Source of the DNA: an uncultured Bacteroidales bacterium
Lineage (GTDB): Bacteria; Bacteroidota; Bacteroidia; Bacteroidales; Paludibacteraceae
Assembly (NCBI GenBank): GCA_946626605.1
Contig: CAMOUL010000013.1
Location: 1 to 56,083, forward strand
Direction: 5' to 3'
Length of the DNA: 56,083 bases
Shown: positions 26,396 to 36,395 of the stretch, in pieces
Layout: the number at the start of each line of letters is the position of its first letter
How positions within the stretch are numbered: the first letter of the stretch is position 1
Made by a program: the position numbers and the translations under genes
The notes under the pieces: generated by a model
What the model saw: the letters and a program-made list of their open reading frames with translations, nothing else
The model's database searches: none
What the model was told of the DNA's origin: nothing

Positions 26396-27858
26396 TGTTA
26401 GAGATTTATAACTCATTAACCCGTCTCAAGGAGACTTTCAAGCCGCTGCACGAGGGTCATGTGGGCATGTACGTCTGCGGTCCGACGGTCTATGGCGATG
26501 CGCATTTGGGACATGCCCGTCCGGCAATCACCTTCGATATCCTCTACCGCTATCTGCAGCATCTGGGATATAAGGTGCGCTATGTGCGGAATATCACTGA
26601 TGTAGGACACTTGGAGCACGATGCGGACGAAGGCGAAGATAAGATCGCTAAGAAAGCGCGCCTCGAGCAACTCGAGCCGATGGAGGTGGTGCAATACTAC
26701 ACCAACCGCTACCACCGCGACATGGCGGCGCTGAACGTCCTCCCGCCGTCGATAGAGCCGCACGCTTCCGGACATATCATTGAGCAGATCGCTTTCGTGC
26801 AGAAGATTCTCGATCGCGGCTACGCGTATGTGTCAAACGGAAGCGTCTATATGGACGTAGAGAAATACGCCAAGGACTATCCGTACGGCAAGCTCTCCGG
26901 ACGTAACCTCAACGATATCGTTACCGAGACGCGTGAGTTAGACGGACAGGCAGAGAAGAAGCACTCTTACGACTTCGCGCTATGGAAGAAAGCCGCTCCG
27001 GAGCATATCATGCACTGGCCGAGTCCTTGGTCGGAAGGATTCCCCGGATGGCATATGGAATGCTCTACAATGGGAACGAAGTACCTCGGTGAGCAGTTCG
27101 ATATCCACGGCGGTGGTCTGGACCTGATCTTCCCGCACCATGAGGCGGAGATAGCGCAGTCCTGCGCAGCACTCGGACATGAGTCCGTGCATTACTGGAT
27201 GCATAACAACATGATCACCATCGCCGGCAAGAAGATGGGTAAGAGTTATAATAACTTCATCACCCTGGAGCAGTTCTTCTCGGGCGAGCACCCGCTCTTG
27301 TCAAAACCTTTCGGTCCGATGGTCATCCGTTTCTTCATCCTCCAGGCGCACTATCGCTCGACGGTGGACTTCTCTTCCGAAGCCCTCGAAGCAGCCGAGA
27401 AAGGTCTGCAACGTATGCAGGAAGCATACGCAAGATTGCTGAAGATCCCGTCTTCTGCGGCTACCAGTGTAGAGGTAGGCGGCTTGCGCCAACGCTGTGC
27501 TGAGGCTATGGACGACGATCTCAACACGCCGTTTGTGATTGCAGCGCTGTTTGACAGCGTGAAGGCGATCAACACCGTTTGGGATGGCAAAGGAACCATT
27601 AGTGAGTCGGATCTTGCCGAATTGCGTGATGTATGGAAAACCTTCGCCATTGATATCTTAGGTTTGCGTCTCGAAGAACAAGGAGGAGGAGACGAGAAGA
27701 TGAAGGCGTTCAACGGCGCGATTGATCTGTTGCTTGGTATCCGTCTGCAAGCTAAGCAGAACAAAGACTGGGCAACCTCCGATAAGATTCGCAACGAGCT
27801 GACGGCTCTCGGCTTCCAAATAAAAGACACCAAAGATGGCTTTGAGTGGTCTATATAG
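26395..27858 (+). CDS. cysS: Cysteinyl-tRNA synthetase
   Basis: The class I signatures are a HIGH variant ([14 protein letters not shown]) and a KMSKS variant ([11 protein letters not shown]). The zinc-binding block ([14 protein letters not shown] and the HHEAEIAQS that follows) is present, as is the C-terminal DALR-like domain. At 487 residues it has standard length. It overlaps nagB by one base and the DUF5715 gene by 23 bp. Cytoplasmic and essential. Confidence 0.96.
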   Translation: MLEIYNSLTRLKETFKPLHEGHVGMYVCGPTVYGDAHLGHARPAITFDILYRYLQHLGYKVRYVRNITDVGHLEHDADEGEDKIAKKARLEQLEPMEVVQYYTNRYHRDMAALNVLPPSIEPHASGHIIEQIAFVQKILDRGYAYVSNGSVYMDVEKYAKDYPYGKLSGRNLNDIVTETRELDGQAEKKHSYDFALWKKAAPEHIMHWPSPWSEGFPGWHMECSTMGTKYLGEQFDIHGGGLDLIFPHHEAEIAQSCAALGHESVHYWMHNNMITIAGKKMGKSYNNFITLEQFFSGEHPLLSKPFGPMVIRFFILQAHYRSTVDFSSEALEAAEKGLQRMQEAYARLLKIPSSAATSVEVGGLRQRCAEAMDDDLNTPFVIAALFDSVKAINTVWDGKGTISESDLAELRDVWKTFAIDILGLRLEEQGGGDEKMKAFNGAIDLLLGIRLQAKQNKDWATSDKIRNELTALGFQIKDTKDGFEWSI

Positions 27859-28570
27859 AATAAAGAATAAAGACCGCTCCGCTAAAAGAGTAAAGACTTA
27901 TTTGTTTCTGCTGATGCATTTAAGTCTTTATTCCTTATTCTTTATTCCTTTAGTCTCTTGTGGTCATCAGACGCAAGAGACGGTCATTGCAGAAGACAGC
28001 CTCGTTTGGTATCCCGGAAGGACGTTTAGCTATAAGATCAAGTTCAACGACCTGCAGAGCAAACAGCATGAGGTAGCGAGTCGTATCGGCTTGTCGCGAC
28101 CGCCGAAAGACAGAGACGATGCCGCATCGATGCGCCACCAATTGGTGGAAATCAAGACGAATGAAAACTATATCGTCGATAGTCTGACGCATTCGGTGCC
28201 GTACCTTATCCCTTCCGCAGCACGCGAACTGGATGCCATCGGGGCAGAGTGGGCGGATATTTTAGCCCGAAACGGTCTGCCGCATTATCAGTTTTACGTC
28301 ACGTCGGTACTGCGTACGCAAGAAGATATCAAGTTCTTGCAGAAGAGCGGCAATATTAACTCCGTCACGCTGTCCTGCCATTGTTACGGCACGACTTTTG
28401 ATCTCGCGTACATGCGATATAATAAGGTTACGCGCTCCCGTATGTACATGCACGAGGATAACCTGAAGTTAGTGTTGGGGCAGGTGCTGCTGAACCATCA
28501 GCGAGCAGGAAAGATCTTCGTCAAATACGAGGCGAAGCAGAGTTGTTTTCACATTACGGTGAGGGAATAA
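27836..28570 (+). CDS. DUF5715 family lipoprotein
   Basis: Residues about 60-244 carry the DUF5715 pattern ([50 protein letters not shown]), a family related to peptidoglycan D,D-peptidases of the M15 type; the conserved His, Asp and a C-terminal His are visible. A lipoprotein signal ends FFIPLVSC. Nearly all of this N-terminal part is written by 7-bp repeats (GAATAAA and its complement TTTATTC). The start is uncertain: ATG 27836 gives a Lys-rich n-region and overlaps cysS by 23 bp, while ATG 27914 would give a shorter signal. Likely acts on cell-wall peptides in the periplasm. Confidence 0.75.
   Translation: MALSGLYRIKNKDRSAKRVKTYLFLLMHLSLYSLFFIPLVSCGHQTQETVIAEDSLVWYPGRTFSYKIKFNDLQSKQHEVASRIGLSRPPKDRDDAASMRHQLVEIKTNENYIVDSLTHSVPYLIPSAARELDAIGAEWADILARNGLPHYQFYVTSVLRTQEDIKFLQKSGNINSVTLSCHCYGTTFDLAYMRYNKVTRSRMYMHEDNLKLVLGQVLLNHQRAGKIFVKYEAKQSCFHITVRE
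27858..27954. repeat. Inverted heptamer arrays in the DUF5715 signal peptide
   Basis: GAATAAA occurs twice at 27858-27871 and GAGTAAA at 27888. From 27927 the complement TTTATTC appears in four units (TTTATTC, CTTATTC, TTTATTC, CTTTAGT). The two halves can pair. The second half encodes [12 protein letters not shown], the hydrophobic core of the signal peptide. Confidence 0.88.
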
Positions 28571-28572
28571 AA

Positions 28573-28606
28573 AAAACGGGCTTTAGCGGCCCGTTTTCTT
28601 TTTTTC
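28573..28606. terminator. Bidirectional terminator after the DUF5715 gene
   Basis: AAAACGGGC (28573-28581) pairs with GCCCGTTTT (28589-28597), with A and T runs outside. It serves the plus gene ending at 28570 and lies in the last codons of the minus gene ending at 28583. Confidence 0.85.
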
Positions 28607-28801
28607 TTCTTTATCGCAGACATCAATCAGTCCGCAGCCCGAGCAGTCCTCCTGCTCGGGATTTTCTTTTTGGCAGTCTTCGGGATTTCGGTATCCCGAT
28701 TTATCGGTATTCTGAGCCCGCTTGGCTTTGATGCGCTCGTTGATCTCGATAAGAACGATGATGACGAGCGCCATACCTATGAATGCTATTAGCGCTTTCA
28801 T
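28583..28801 (-). CDS. Small membrane protein with C-terminal Cys cluster
   Basis: One transmembrane helix ([20 protein letters not shown]) is followed by a polar region with four Cys: EDCQKE, then [12 protein letters not shown]. This could bind a metal or an iron-sulfur cluster. It overlaps parE by 4 bp (ATGA), so it is translated with parE. I recall similar small proteins in Bacteroidota but no function. Its last codons (KKEKKKTGR) fall in the terminator stem. Confidence 0.7.
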   Translation of the reverse strand: MKALIAFIGMALVIIVLIEINERIKAKRAQNTDKSGYRNPEDCQKENPEQEDCSGCGLIDVCDKEEKKKTGR

Positions 28802-30717
28802 GACTCGAAATCCTCTTCTACCCGGTCTTCCTCGATGACGAGGTTGTCGATGATGAACTGCTGGCGCTCGGTGGTGTTCTTACCCATGTAGTATGCGAGC
28901 AGTTCTTTGACGTTATCATCCTTACGGAGGTTCACTTGATCCAGACGGATACCATCGCCGATGAAGCCCTTGAACTCATCCGGGGAGATCTCTCCGAGTC
29001 CTTTGAATCGTGTGATCTCCGGTGTCTTGATCTTGGCGATCGCCGCTTGCCGCTCCTCTTCGGAGTAGCAGTAGATGGTCTGGTTCTTGTCCTTGACGCG
29101 GAAGAGCGGCGTCTGGAGGATATAGACGTGCCCTTTCTTGACGAGATCCGGGAAGAACTGCAGGAAGAAAGTGAGCATCAGCAGCCTAATGTGCATGCCA
29201 TCGACATCGGCATCGGTGGCGATGATGACTTTATTGTATCGTAATTCGTCGAGTCCGTCTTCGATATTCAGCGCTGATTGCAGGCAGTTGAACTCTTCGT
29301 TCTCATAAACGACCGACTTGCTGAGCCCATAACTGTTGAGCGGTTTGCCTCGCAGCGAGAAGACCGCCTGGGTGCGTACGTCGCGGCTCTTGGTGATCGA
29401 ACCCGAAGCGGAGAGACCCTCGGTGATGAAGATGCAGGACTCGAGCCTCAGATCGTCGTCTGCGTCCTTGGAGGACTTGACTTGCTTCGCGTCGTTGAGG
29501 TGGATCTGGCAGTCCCGTAGTTTGGGGTTGTTGACGAGGTTCTTCTTCGCCCGCTCACGTGCTGCTTTGGTCACGCCTGCAATCGCCTTGCGCTCCTTCT
29601 CGGAGTCTTGGATCTTTTGCAGCATGATCTCTACGGTCTGCGGCGTCTTATGGAGATAGTTGTCGAGTTGGGTCTTGACAAAATCGTTCACGAACTTATT
29701 GACGGAGATACCGCCGGAAGGAGACATGTCTTTGGAACCGAGTTTGACTTTGGTCTGGCTCTCGAAGACAGGCTCTTCCACATTGATGGCAATCGCTCCG
29801 ACAACGCCGTTACGGATGTCTGCGAGCTCTTGGTTCTTGTTGAAAAACTCCTTGATGGTACGACCGATAGCCTCTCGAAAAGCAGCCTGATGCGTACCGC
29901 CTTGGATCGTGTGCTGACCGTTGACGAAGGAGTAGTACTCGTCGCCGTTCTGGTCGGTGTGAGTCAGCGCTATCTCGATATCTTCGCCTTTGAGGTGGAT
30001 GATCGGGTAGAGCGGCGAGACCGTCATATTCTCCGTCAAGAGGTCCAAGAGACCGTTTTTGGAGGTATATTTCTTACCGTTATAGACGAGCGTCAGACCG
30101 GTGTTGAGGTACGCGTAGTTACGCAGCAGTTCCTCGATATAGTCGTCGCGGAAATGGTAGTTCTCGAAAAGTCCTTTGCTGCTATCCGGCACGAACTCGA
30201 TGATCGTACCGCGGCGTTCGGTACCGGAGTAGGGTTGAATACCGGTATCGGAAGTCAGTTTGCCCTGCGCAAACTCTGCTCGACGTGTGCTGCCATCCCG
30301 GAAAGACTGTACGGCGAAGAAAGATGACAAGGCGTTGACGGCTTTGGTACCGACACCGTTCAGACCGACGGATTTCTTGAAGGCCTTGGAGTCGTATTTA
30401 CCTCCGGTATTGAGGACTGAGACCACTTCGACTAATTTTCCCAAAGGGATACCGCGTCCGTAGTCGCGTACCCGCACTTTGCCGTCCTCTACGTCCACTT
30501 CGATCACTTTGCCTTCGCCCATGCGGAACTCATCGATAGAGTTGTCTATCGACTCCTTAATGAGGACGTAGATACCGTCATCGGAGTGACTGCCGTCGCC
30601 TAACTTACCGATGTACATACCCGGACGTCGCCGGATATGGGACATGTCATCGAGGTGAATAATGTTCTCGTCGCCGTACGAAACGGCTGCCAAATTTATT
30701 TCGTTTTCTTCTGCCAT
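28798..30717 (-). CDS. parE: DNA topoisomerase IV subunit B (ParE)
   Basis: The GHKL ATPase motifs include the Asn of [10 protein letters not shown] and [11 protein letters not shown]. The Toprim motifs are [12 protein letters not shown] and [16 protein letters not shown]. At 639 residues it is the ParE size used in Bacteroidota, shorter than GyrB because of the absent insert. It starts [20 protein letters not shown]. It overlaps the end of cca by 22 bp and the small membrane protein by 4 bp. The partner parC is not in the window. Decatenates chromosomes in the cytoplasm. Confidence 0.94.
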   Translation of the reverse strand: MAEENEINLAAVSYGDENIIHLDDMSHIRRRPGMYIGKLGDGSHSDDGIYVLIKESIDNSIDEFRMGEGKVIEVDVEDGKVRVRDYGRGIPLGKLVEVVSVLNTGGKYDSKAFKKSVGLNGVGTKAVNALSSFFAVQSFRDGSTRRAEFAQGKLTSDTGIQPYSGTERRGTIIEFVPDSSKGLFENYHFRDDYIEELLRNYAYLNTGLTLVYNGKKYTSKNGLLDLLTENMTVSPLYPIIHLKGEDIEIALTHTDQNGDEYYSFVNGQHTIQGGTHQAAFREAIGRTIKEFFNKNQELADIRNGVVGAIAINVEEPVFESQTKVKLGSKDMSPSGGISVNKFVNDFVKTQLDNYLHKTPQTVEIMLQKIQDSEKERKAIAGVTKAARERAKKNLVNNPKLRDCQIHLNDAKQVKSSKDADDDLRLESCIFITEGLSASGSITKSRDVRTQAVFSLRGKPLNSYGLSKSVVYENEEFNCLQSALNIEDGLDELRYNKVIIATDADVDGMHIRLLMLTFFLQFFPDLVKKGHVYILQTPLFRVKDKNQTIYCYSEEERQAAIAKIKTPEITRFKGLGEISPDEFKGFIGDGIRLDQVNLRKDDNVKELLAYYMGKNTTERQQFIIDNLVIEEDRVEEDFES

Positions 30718-32141
30718 AAGTCAATAATATATGCTTTCGCTGCCTCGTACTCGTTAGGGATGATGCCATCGAGTATCGCATCTTTGACAGCAGCTTTGAG
30801 TTCGCCTACTAACGAACAAGGTTCGAGATGGAACATCTCCATGATCTCATCGCCTTTGACAGGCGGTTGGAAATTGCGTATTCGGTCCCGTTCCTCCAAC
30901 TCGACCATCTTCTGCCGCACGAGTTGGTAGTTCTGATGGTACCGCTCCACTTTCTGCTCATTGCGGGAAGTGATATCTGCGTCGCAGAGAAGCATGAGGT
31001 CGTCGATGTCGTCTCCTGCTTCGAAGAGCAACCGCCGTACTGCCGAGTCGGTCACGGTGTCCTCGATGAGGTTGATGGGGCGCATGTGCAGATCCACCAT
31101 CTTCTTGACGTACTCCATCTTCTCGTTGAGCGGCAGTTTCATCTTCGCAAAGATCTTCGGTACCATCTTCGCTCCGAGGTAGTTATGGTTACGGAAAGTC
31201 CATCCTGCCTGCGGGTCCCATTGCTTGGAGCGCGGTTTGCCGATATCGTGTAATAACGCTGCCCAACGGAGCCAAAGGACTTTGTCCTTTCGTTCATTCG
31301 TTAACTCGTTCATTCGTTCACTCGTTAACTCCGCTACGTTGTCCAGCACTTTGAGCGTGTGGTAAAAGACGTCTTTGTGTCCGCGACCTTCTTTTACTTC
31401 GACACCTTTGAGAGCGGCTAATTCCGGGAAGATGAGCGGCAAGAGACCTGTCTTGTCCAGCAGGATCCATCCTTCGGAGGGTCTGCGGGAGAGCATAATC
31501 TTGTTCAACTCCTCCGCGATGCGCTCCTTGGTGATGATACGTATGCGTTCCTTATTGCGCGCGATAGCGTCGAAAGTCTCGCCGTCAAGGTTAAAACCTA
31601 ATTGCGTAGCAAACCGCACGGCGCGCATCATCCGTAAGGGATCGTCCGAGAAAGTGATATCCGGGTCGAGGGGTGTTTTGATGATACAGCGCTCGAGGTC
31701 TCCTATGCCGTCAAAGGGGTCTAATAGTTCGCCGTAACGGCCTTTGTTAAGGCAGATTGCCATGGCGTTGATGGTGAAGTCGCGACGGTTCTGATCCTCC
31801 TCCAACGTACCATCTTCGACGATGGGGTTACGGCTGTCACGCGTGTAACTCTCGCGCCGGGCACCTACGAACTCAAGTTCCAGCCCATTCTTCTTCACCT
31901 GTGCGGTACCATAGGTCTTGAAGACCGCCAGATGGGCACCCTTGCCAAGCCGTTTGGCTACGGCTTCTGCCAACGAGATACCGGATCCAACTACCACGAT
32001 GTCGATATCATCCGAGGGACGATGGAGAAACAAGTCCCGCACCCATCCGCCGATGACGTAACATTCCAAGCCTAAGCGATCCGCTTCTTCGCCTACCAAG
32101 TGAAGGATAGGATTTTCTATTTTTGAGTCCGAAATACGCAT
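30696..32141 (-). CDS. cca: CCA tRNA nucleotidyltransferase / poly(A) polymerase family, HD domain
   Basis: Start ATG 32141 gives [14 protein letters not shown] and follows the promoter; a longer frame runs through it. The nucleotidyltransferase core has GGWVRDLFL and the metal-binding DDIDIVV, then [13 protein letters not shown]-terminal HD domain carries [14 protein letters not shown]. It adds or repairs the 3' CCA of tRNAs, needed here since tRNA-Pro does not encode CCA. At 481 residues it is typical. Just before the HD domain, five 8-bp repeats encode [18 protein letters not shown]. It heads the cca-parE-small protein operon. Confidence 0.93.
   Translation of the reverse strand: MRISDSKIENPILHLVGEEADRLGLECYVIGGWVRDLFLHRPSDDIDIVVVGSGISLAEAVAKRLGKGAHLAVFKTYGTAQVKKNGLELEFVGARRESYTRDSRNPIVEDGTLEEDQNRRDFTINAMAICLNKGRYGELLDPFDGIGDLERCIIKTPLDPDITFSDDPLRMMRAVRFATQLGFNLDGETFDAIARNKERIRIITKERIAEELNKIMLSRRPSEGWILLDKTGLLPLIFPELAALKGVEVKEGRGHKDVFYHTLKVLDNVAELTSERMNELTNERKDKVLWLRWAALLHDIGKPRSKQWDPQAGWTFRNHNYLGAKMVPKIFAKMKLPLNEKMEYVKKMVDLHMRPINLIEDTVTDSAVRRLLFEAGDDIDDLMLLCDADITSRNEQKVERYHQNYQLVRQKMVELEERDRIRNFQPPVKGDEIMEMFHLEPCSLVGELKAAVKDAILDGIIPNEYEAAKAYIIDLWQKKTK
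31291..31330. repeat. Octamer array inside cca
   Basis: Exactly five 8-bp units: CGTTCATT, CGTTAACT, CGTTCATT, CGTTCACT, CGTTAACT. The related word TTCATTCG TTAATTCG occurs at 32967-32981 between rpsP and the polysaccharide cluster. Confidence 0.92.
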
Positions 32142-32159
32142 ATTTTGTAAAATCGGGTG

Positions 32160-32191
32160 CAAAATTACAAAAAAAAAATGAAAAATGCAAG
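32160..32191 (-). promoter_or_regulatory. Promoter of cca operon
   Basis: On the minus strand TAATTTTG (32160-32167) with CTTG (32188-32191) 20 bp upstream, a slightly degenerate -33 box. It lies 18 bp before the ATG. Confidence 0.65.
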
Positions 32192-32196
32192 AATAA

Positions 32197-32228
32197 TTTG
32201 TGTATATCAAAAAATTGTTGTACTTTTG
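32197..32228 (+). promoter_or_regulatory. Promoter of rpsP
   Basis: TTTG (32197-32200) and TACTTTTG (32221-32228) are 20 bp apart. It runs back to back with the cca promoter. The leader before rpsP is about 80 nt. Confidence 0.82.
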
Positions 32229-32316
32229 CAGGCTTTTTCGAGTAAAAAGCACGTCATTAGTATTAACCCGGGCAAGGATTCGCGTAATCCACGGCCCATA
32301 AAACCAACAAAAAGAA

Positions 32317-32880
32317 ATGGCAACAAAAATTCGTTTGGCTCGTTATGGTCACAAAGACTATGCTTTCTACCACATCGTAGTAGCAGACAGCCGCTCGCCG
32401 CGTGACGGCAAGTACATTGAGCGTCTTGGCTCGTTCAACCCGAACACTAATCCTGCAACCGTCATCCTCAATTTTGAGCGTGCGTTGTACTGGGTAGGCG
32501 TAGGTGCACAGCCGACTGACACCGTACGTACGATCCTCTCTAACGAGGGTGTACTGCTTTGCAAACACCTCCAAGGTGGCGTAGCAAAGGGCGCTTTCAG
32601 CCAGGAAGAGGCTCAGAAGCGTTTCGACGCTTGGAAGGCTCAGAAGGACGCTAAGGCTGGTAAGATCAGCCAGGCAGAGGCAGACAAGAAAGCTGCTGCT
32701 GCAAAAGCTCTTCTTGCTCAAGAGGTAGAGACCAATAAGGCCAAAGCTGCAGCTATCGCAGAGAAACGTGCTGCTGCGGCTGCAGAACTCGCAGCTGCTG
32801 CACAGGAGGCTGCTCAGGAAGCTGCTGCCGCTGAGGCAGAGGCTAAGGGCGAAGAGGCTCCCGCAGAGGCTGAAGCTTAA
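32317..32880 (+). CDS. rpsP: 30S ribosomal protein S16
   Basis: The N-terminal 80 residues ([40 protein letters not shown]) are S16. Residues about 110-187 form an Ala/Glu/Lys-rich helical extension ending EEAPAEAEA, a tail common in Bacteroidota S16 proteins. It is monocistronic between its own promoter and a weak terminator. Part of the small ribosomal subunit. Confidence 0.96.
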   Translation: MATKIRLARYGHKDYAFYHIVVADSRSPRDGKYIERLGSFNPNTNPATVILNFERALYWVGVGAQPTDTVRTILSNEGVLLCKHLQGGVAKGAFSQEEAQKRFDAWKAQKDAKAGKISQAEADKKAAAAKALLAQEVETNKAKAAAIAEKRAAAAAELAAAAQEAAQEAAAAEAEAKGEEAPAEAEA

Positions 32881-32883
32881 AAA

Positions 32884-32923
32884 TCGGAATATCGATATAT
32901 CGACATATCGAAATACCGAAGAA
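32884..32923. repeat. Octamer array after rpsP
   Basis: Five 8-bp units: TCGGAATA, TCGATATA, TCGACATA, TCGAAATA, CCGAAGAA. It starts 3 bp after the rpsP stop. Confidence 0.9.
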
Positions 32924-32927
32924 AAAG

Positions 32928-32958
32928 AAGTCCGGAACGTAAGTTTTGGGCTTTTTTT
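32928..32958 (+). terminator. Probable terminator of rpsP
   Basis: AAGTCC (32928-32933) pairs with GGGCTT (32948-32953) including one GU pair, followed by a T run. The stem is short; moderate confidence. Confidence 0.5.
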
Positions 32959-33000
32959 GTGCTCTTTCATTCGTTAATTCGCGAAACTTTTTACTTTTAT

Positions 33001-33031
33001 TTGCATATATGCAAAAATTGTTGTATCTTTG
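33001..33031 (+). promoter_or_regulatory. Promoter of the polysaccharide cluster, with palindromic -33 region
   Basis: TTG (33001-33003) lies 20 bp before TATCTTTG (33024-33031). The -33 box is inside TTGCATATATGCAA (33001-33014), the same 14-bp palindrome as at 22312, in the same position relative to the -7 box. Confidence 0.8.
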
Positions 33032-33056
33032 CGCACTTTTTATGCGCAATCTATAG

Positions 33057-34067
33057 ATGAGTTGTGGGATATTTAACATAAAGGAACGCGAATCAAATGC
33101 GGAATTATTAAGAATTCTGTGTATCTTTGCAATTCTATTGCATCATTTTTGTATTCACGCTTTATATCCGGAAATAGTACCCCTTGATATGGTCGGTAAA
33201 GGATGGGATAGCCATTTCTTGTTATCTTCCTATGCTTTTATCTATCTTGGAGTCAATTGTTTTATCCTTATTTCCGGTTGGTATGGTATTAAAACCCGTT
33301 TGCGTGGATTTGTAAATTTATATTTGATATATGCATTTTATACACTTATAGATTCTTACGATCATATTTTTTCATGGGACACACTCCAACATGTGCTTTT
33401 GCCATTTAGTCACGGGAATATGTGGTTTATGAATTGTTATCTCGGACTTTTCTTGCTAGCACCTATTCTTAATGCCGCCATTAAACATATGAATACTCGT
33501 CAGCATGCATATTCGCTTATATTATTGAGTATAGCAAGTATTTATTTGGGAGGTTTTTGGCAAATTAGTCAATTTGATACTAATGGCTATTCTATTGCTC
33601 ATTTTGTCTATTTGTATTGGATTGGAAGTTTTTTGCGTCGTGTCGCCACAGATGAAAAAAGAAGTGCTCATAGGTGGTATTATTTCGGTGTATATGTCGG
33701 CACTTCCTTGCTTTGGGGAGCAAGTGCAATGAGTCTTGCATACGGTCATTCCATCCAGCCTTGGAATATATGGGGGTACAATAATCCGTTCTTGTTACTT
33801 GCGTCTATCGCTTTTTTCTTATTTATAATGTCTTGGCATTTCAAAAGTAGGATTATTAATTGGCTGGCAATGTCCTCCTTAAGTGTATATATGTTGAATG
33901 ATATGGTCATTCAGTATGATTTTTTACGTCCCTATGCGCATGCGTTTGGACCATGTCAACAGTTAGGACTGCTATTAGGAGTGACGATTGCATTCTATTT
34001 GTTGGCGGTAGGAATAGATCAAATACGTATTTTACTTACACAACCGATATTGAATAAACTACGATGA
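33057..34067 (+). CDS. Acyltransferase 3 family membrane protein
   Basis: The N terminus ESNAELLRILCIFAILLHHF is typical of the acyltransferase 3 (OafA/WecH) family, with about ten transmembrane helices over 336 residues. Such enzymes O-acetylate surface polysaccharides at the inner membrane. Base composition here is clearly more AT-rich than in the genes on both sides. It overlaps the next gene by 4 bp (ATGA) and is the first gene after the cluster promoter. Substrate unknown. Confidence 0.85.
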   Translation: MSCGIFNIKERESNAELLRILCIFAILLHHFCIHALYPEIVPLDMVGKGWDSHFLLSSYAFIYLGVNCFILISGWYGIKTRLRGFVNLYLIYAFYTLIDSYDHIFSWDTLQHVLLPFSHGNMWFMNCYLGLFLLAPILNAAIKHMNTRQHAYSLILLSIASIYLGGFWQISQFDTNGYSIAHFVYLYWIGSFLRRVATDEKRSAHRWYYFGVYVGTSLLWGASAMSLAYGHSIQPWNIWGYNNPFLLLASIAFFLFIMSWHFKSRIINWLAMSSLSVYMLNDMVIQYDFLRPYAHAFGPCQQLGLLLGVTIAFYLLAVGIDQIRILLTQPILNKLR

Positions 34068-35125
34068 GAGAACGTATTACATATTTGGATGTGGCACGGG
34101 GTTTGGCTATCCCGCTCGTGATTTTTTATCATGTGCCGCTATATATACGTATCTGCCATCCGGATGCTGCGGATTTATTGGTTCCGCATATTCATGCTGG
34201 AACCTATATATTGCCGTTTTTCATGCCGGTATTCTTTGTTATTTCCGGTTATTTTACAAAGACGTCCATGAATTATTGGCAATTCTTATGGGGGGATGTC
34301 AAGCATTTATTATTGGTGGGCTTACTTTTGACATTTATTAATGTTCTTATTCAATCAATAGGTTTATGGAATAGTGGGGCTGTCGGATGGTTTTTCCATA
34401 CATTGCTATCGATACATTTTTTAGATATTATTTTTAGCAATTGGTTTGTAGCTGCCATCTTCTTCGCTCGTCAAATATATTATGGGATAGACCGCTTGTC
34501 GCAATATCTCTCAAGAGAACGTAACGGATTATATTGGTGCGTTGAACTGATTATGTTAACCTTCATAGCTATTGCCGGCATACTCATAGAGCCGCATGCA
34601 CCGCATAATAGTCAATGGTTCTACTGCCAAGGTTTCGTGTTTGCACTATTTATCACTTTTGGTAAATTATTGAGATCCTATCCTGTTTCCAAATGGTGGA
34701 TGCTTGGTGGTGGAGGAATATATATACTATTGATGATGGTTGCACACATGTTAGGATGGTCGACATTGGAATACGGTATGATTAATACATCCTTTACCGT
34801 TGCTCATTGGCCGTTTTATATGGTATTGGCGATTAGCGGTTCTGCCTTATTGATAGGTTGCGCGCAACTGATAGATCATTTTAAGCCGTTGGAGTTTATC
34901 GGTCGTCATTCATTAACTTTTTATATACCACAAGGTGGTGTTTTGCTCGTAACTGCAACCTTGTTAGGAAAGATTCTTTCATTGGAAAGTGCTTTATCCG
35001 TATGGTTGTTTATTGTAGCGATGTGGTGTATTTGTTTGTGCGCATTGAGTTTGCTGAGCGTCTGTCAAGACGGATGGAATAAATGTGCGGAAATATTTAA
35101 TTCGAAAGTGTTCGTGCATAGATGA
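34064..35125 (+). CDS. Acyltransferase 3 family membrane protein (second)
   Basis: The start RERITYLDVARGLAIPLVIF with YHVPLYI matches the acyltransferase 3 family (fucose acetylase-like group); around ten transmembrane helices in 353 residues. It is not a close copy of the preceding gene. It overlaps both neighbours by 4 bp (ATGA), a sign of translational coupling. AT-rich like its partner. Probably decorates the same glycan. Confidence 0.85.
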   Translation: MRERITYLDVARGLAIPLVIFYHVPLYIRICHPDAADLLVPHIHAGTYILPFFMPVFFVISGYFTKTSMNYWQFLWGDVKHLLLVGLLLTFINVLIQSIGLWNSGAVGWFFHTLLSIHFLDIIFSNWFVAAIFFARQIYYGIDRLSQYLSRERNGLYWCVELIMLTFIAIAGILIEPHAPHNSQWFYCQGFVFALFITFGKLLRSYPVSKWWMLGGGGIYILLMMVAHMLGWSTLEYGMINTSFTVAHWPFYMVLAISGSALLIGCAQLIDHFKPLEFIGRHSLTFYIPQGGVLLVTATLLGKILSLESALSVWLFIVAMWCICLCALSLLSVCQDGWNKCAEIFNSKVFVHR

Positions 35126-36363
35126 GGCGGATAGTGAAAAATATGACGGCATTGGGGGTGCTTCAGATAGCGAATTATCTGATTCCGCTTTTGGTATTGC
35201 CGGTGGTGAGTCGCGTGTTAGGCGCAACGCTTTTCGGAAGCGTCGGATACGCGCAGAATATCGTTTCTTATCTGACGCTTTTGGTCAATTTCGGTTTTGA
35301 ATATTCGGCTACGCGTCAAGTGGCTTTGGCGGGTGATGATAAAGAGAAGAAGCGGCAGCTATTCTGGGCGGTTATCACGGCGAAAGCGGGATTGCTCATT
35401 CTCTCGTTTGTCATTTTGGCTCTTCTGCCGCTTTTCGTGGAGCGTGTGGCTTGTGATCCGAGGTTGTATATCTATACGGCGTTGACGAATATCGGCATTG
35501 TATTTTTCCCGACTTGGTACCTGCAAGGCGAGCAACAGATGGACAAGATGGCTTGGGCGAATTTCTTCACGAAGCTGTTAGGGGCATTGATGGTGGTTGC
35601 GTTGGTTCGCGAGGCATCGATGTACCGATGGTACCCGTTGTTGCTGTCAATGGCGAGTATTGTGGTGGGAATCGGCGCGATGATTTATGTCGTACGTCAT
35701 TTTGAGATAGGCAGGTATGTCTGTACGCGCGAAACGATGAAAGAGGTGCTGCATGCCGGCATGCCGATCTTTATCAATAATGTGTTCGTCAGTCTGTACA
35801 CGACGGTCAATATGACCTTGTTGGGCGGTTTCGCTACGGATGAGATGATCGGTTATTTCTCTGCGGCGCAGCGGCTGATTATTGCGTTGAATATGGTAGT
35901 TGTCTTGCCGGTTAGTACTGCTATTTATCCGGAGATGAGCCGGCGTTTCGAGGCTTCGCCCGCAGAAGGGATGCAATTCTTCAAACGTGTATTGGTTTAT
36001 GCGGCTTTGGCGGCGGCAGTCGTGTCGTTGGGAACATTTGTAGTAGCGCCGTTCGCAATCCCTATTATTTACGGCGGCGGATATGAACCCGCGATTGAAG
36101 TGTTACGATGGCTTTCGCCGCTTCCATTCTTAGTAATGGTTGCTACATTGTTAACTGTACAGGGGCTCTATGGTCTAGGATTACACCGTTTTGCCCCTTA
36201 TGTGGGACTTATTTTGGCCTTGCTGTGTATCTCCGTCAATTTGTGGTTGTTGCCGAGTCTGGGAGTGAAAGCGGTTTGTATCGGATGGAATGTGGCGGAA
36301 GTGATGGAATGCGTTATTGTCGGAGGAATATTAATGGTTAAAGGACGAAGGATTAAGGATTAA
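35122..36363 (+). CDS. wzx: Oligosaccharide flippase, Wzx/PST family
   Basis: About 12 transmembrane helices in 413 residues. The start NMTALGVLQIANYLIPLLVL followed by PVVSRVLGATLFGSVGYAQN is typical of Wzx flippases, which move lipid-linked repeat units across the inner membrane. Its place between acyltransferases and a polymerase supports the Wzx/Wzy route. The C terminus (KGRRIKD) and stop codon are encoded by the first units of an eight-unit heptamer array. Confidence 0.9.
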   Translation: MRRIVKNMTALGVLQIANYLIPLLVLPVVSRVLGATLFGSVGYAQNIVSYLTLLVNFGFEYSATRQVALAGDDKEKKRQLFWAVITAKAGLLILSFVILALLPLFVERVACDPRLYIYTALTNIGIVFFPTWYLQGEQQMDKMAWANFFTKLLGALMVVALVREASMYRWYPLLLSMASIVVGIGAMIYVVRHFEIGRYVCTRETMKEVLHAGMPIFINNVFVSLYTTVNMTLLGGFATDEMIGYFSAAQRLIIALNMVVVLPVSTAIYPEMSRRFEASPAEGMQFFKRVLVYAALAAAVVSLGTFVVAPFAIPIIYGGGYEPAIEVLRWLSPLPFLVMVATLLTVQGLYGLGLHRFAPYVGLILALLCISVNLWLLPSLGVKAVCIGWNVAEVMECVIVGGILMVKGRRIKD

Positions 36364-36391
36364 GGGTTACGGGTTACGGGTTAACGGTTAA
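36336..36391. repeat. Heptamer array over the wzx stop codon
   Basis: Eight 7-bp units without a break: GGTTAAA, GGACGAA, GGATTAA, GGATTAA, GGGTTAC, GGGTTAC, GGGTTAA, CGGTTAA. It runs from the last codons of wzx through the stop (36361-36363) almost to the next start (36396). Confidence 0.93.
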
Positions 36392-36395
36392 GGGA

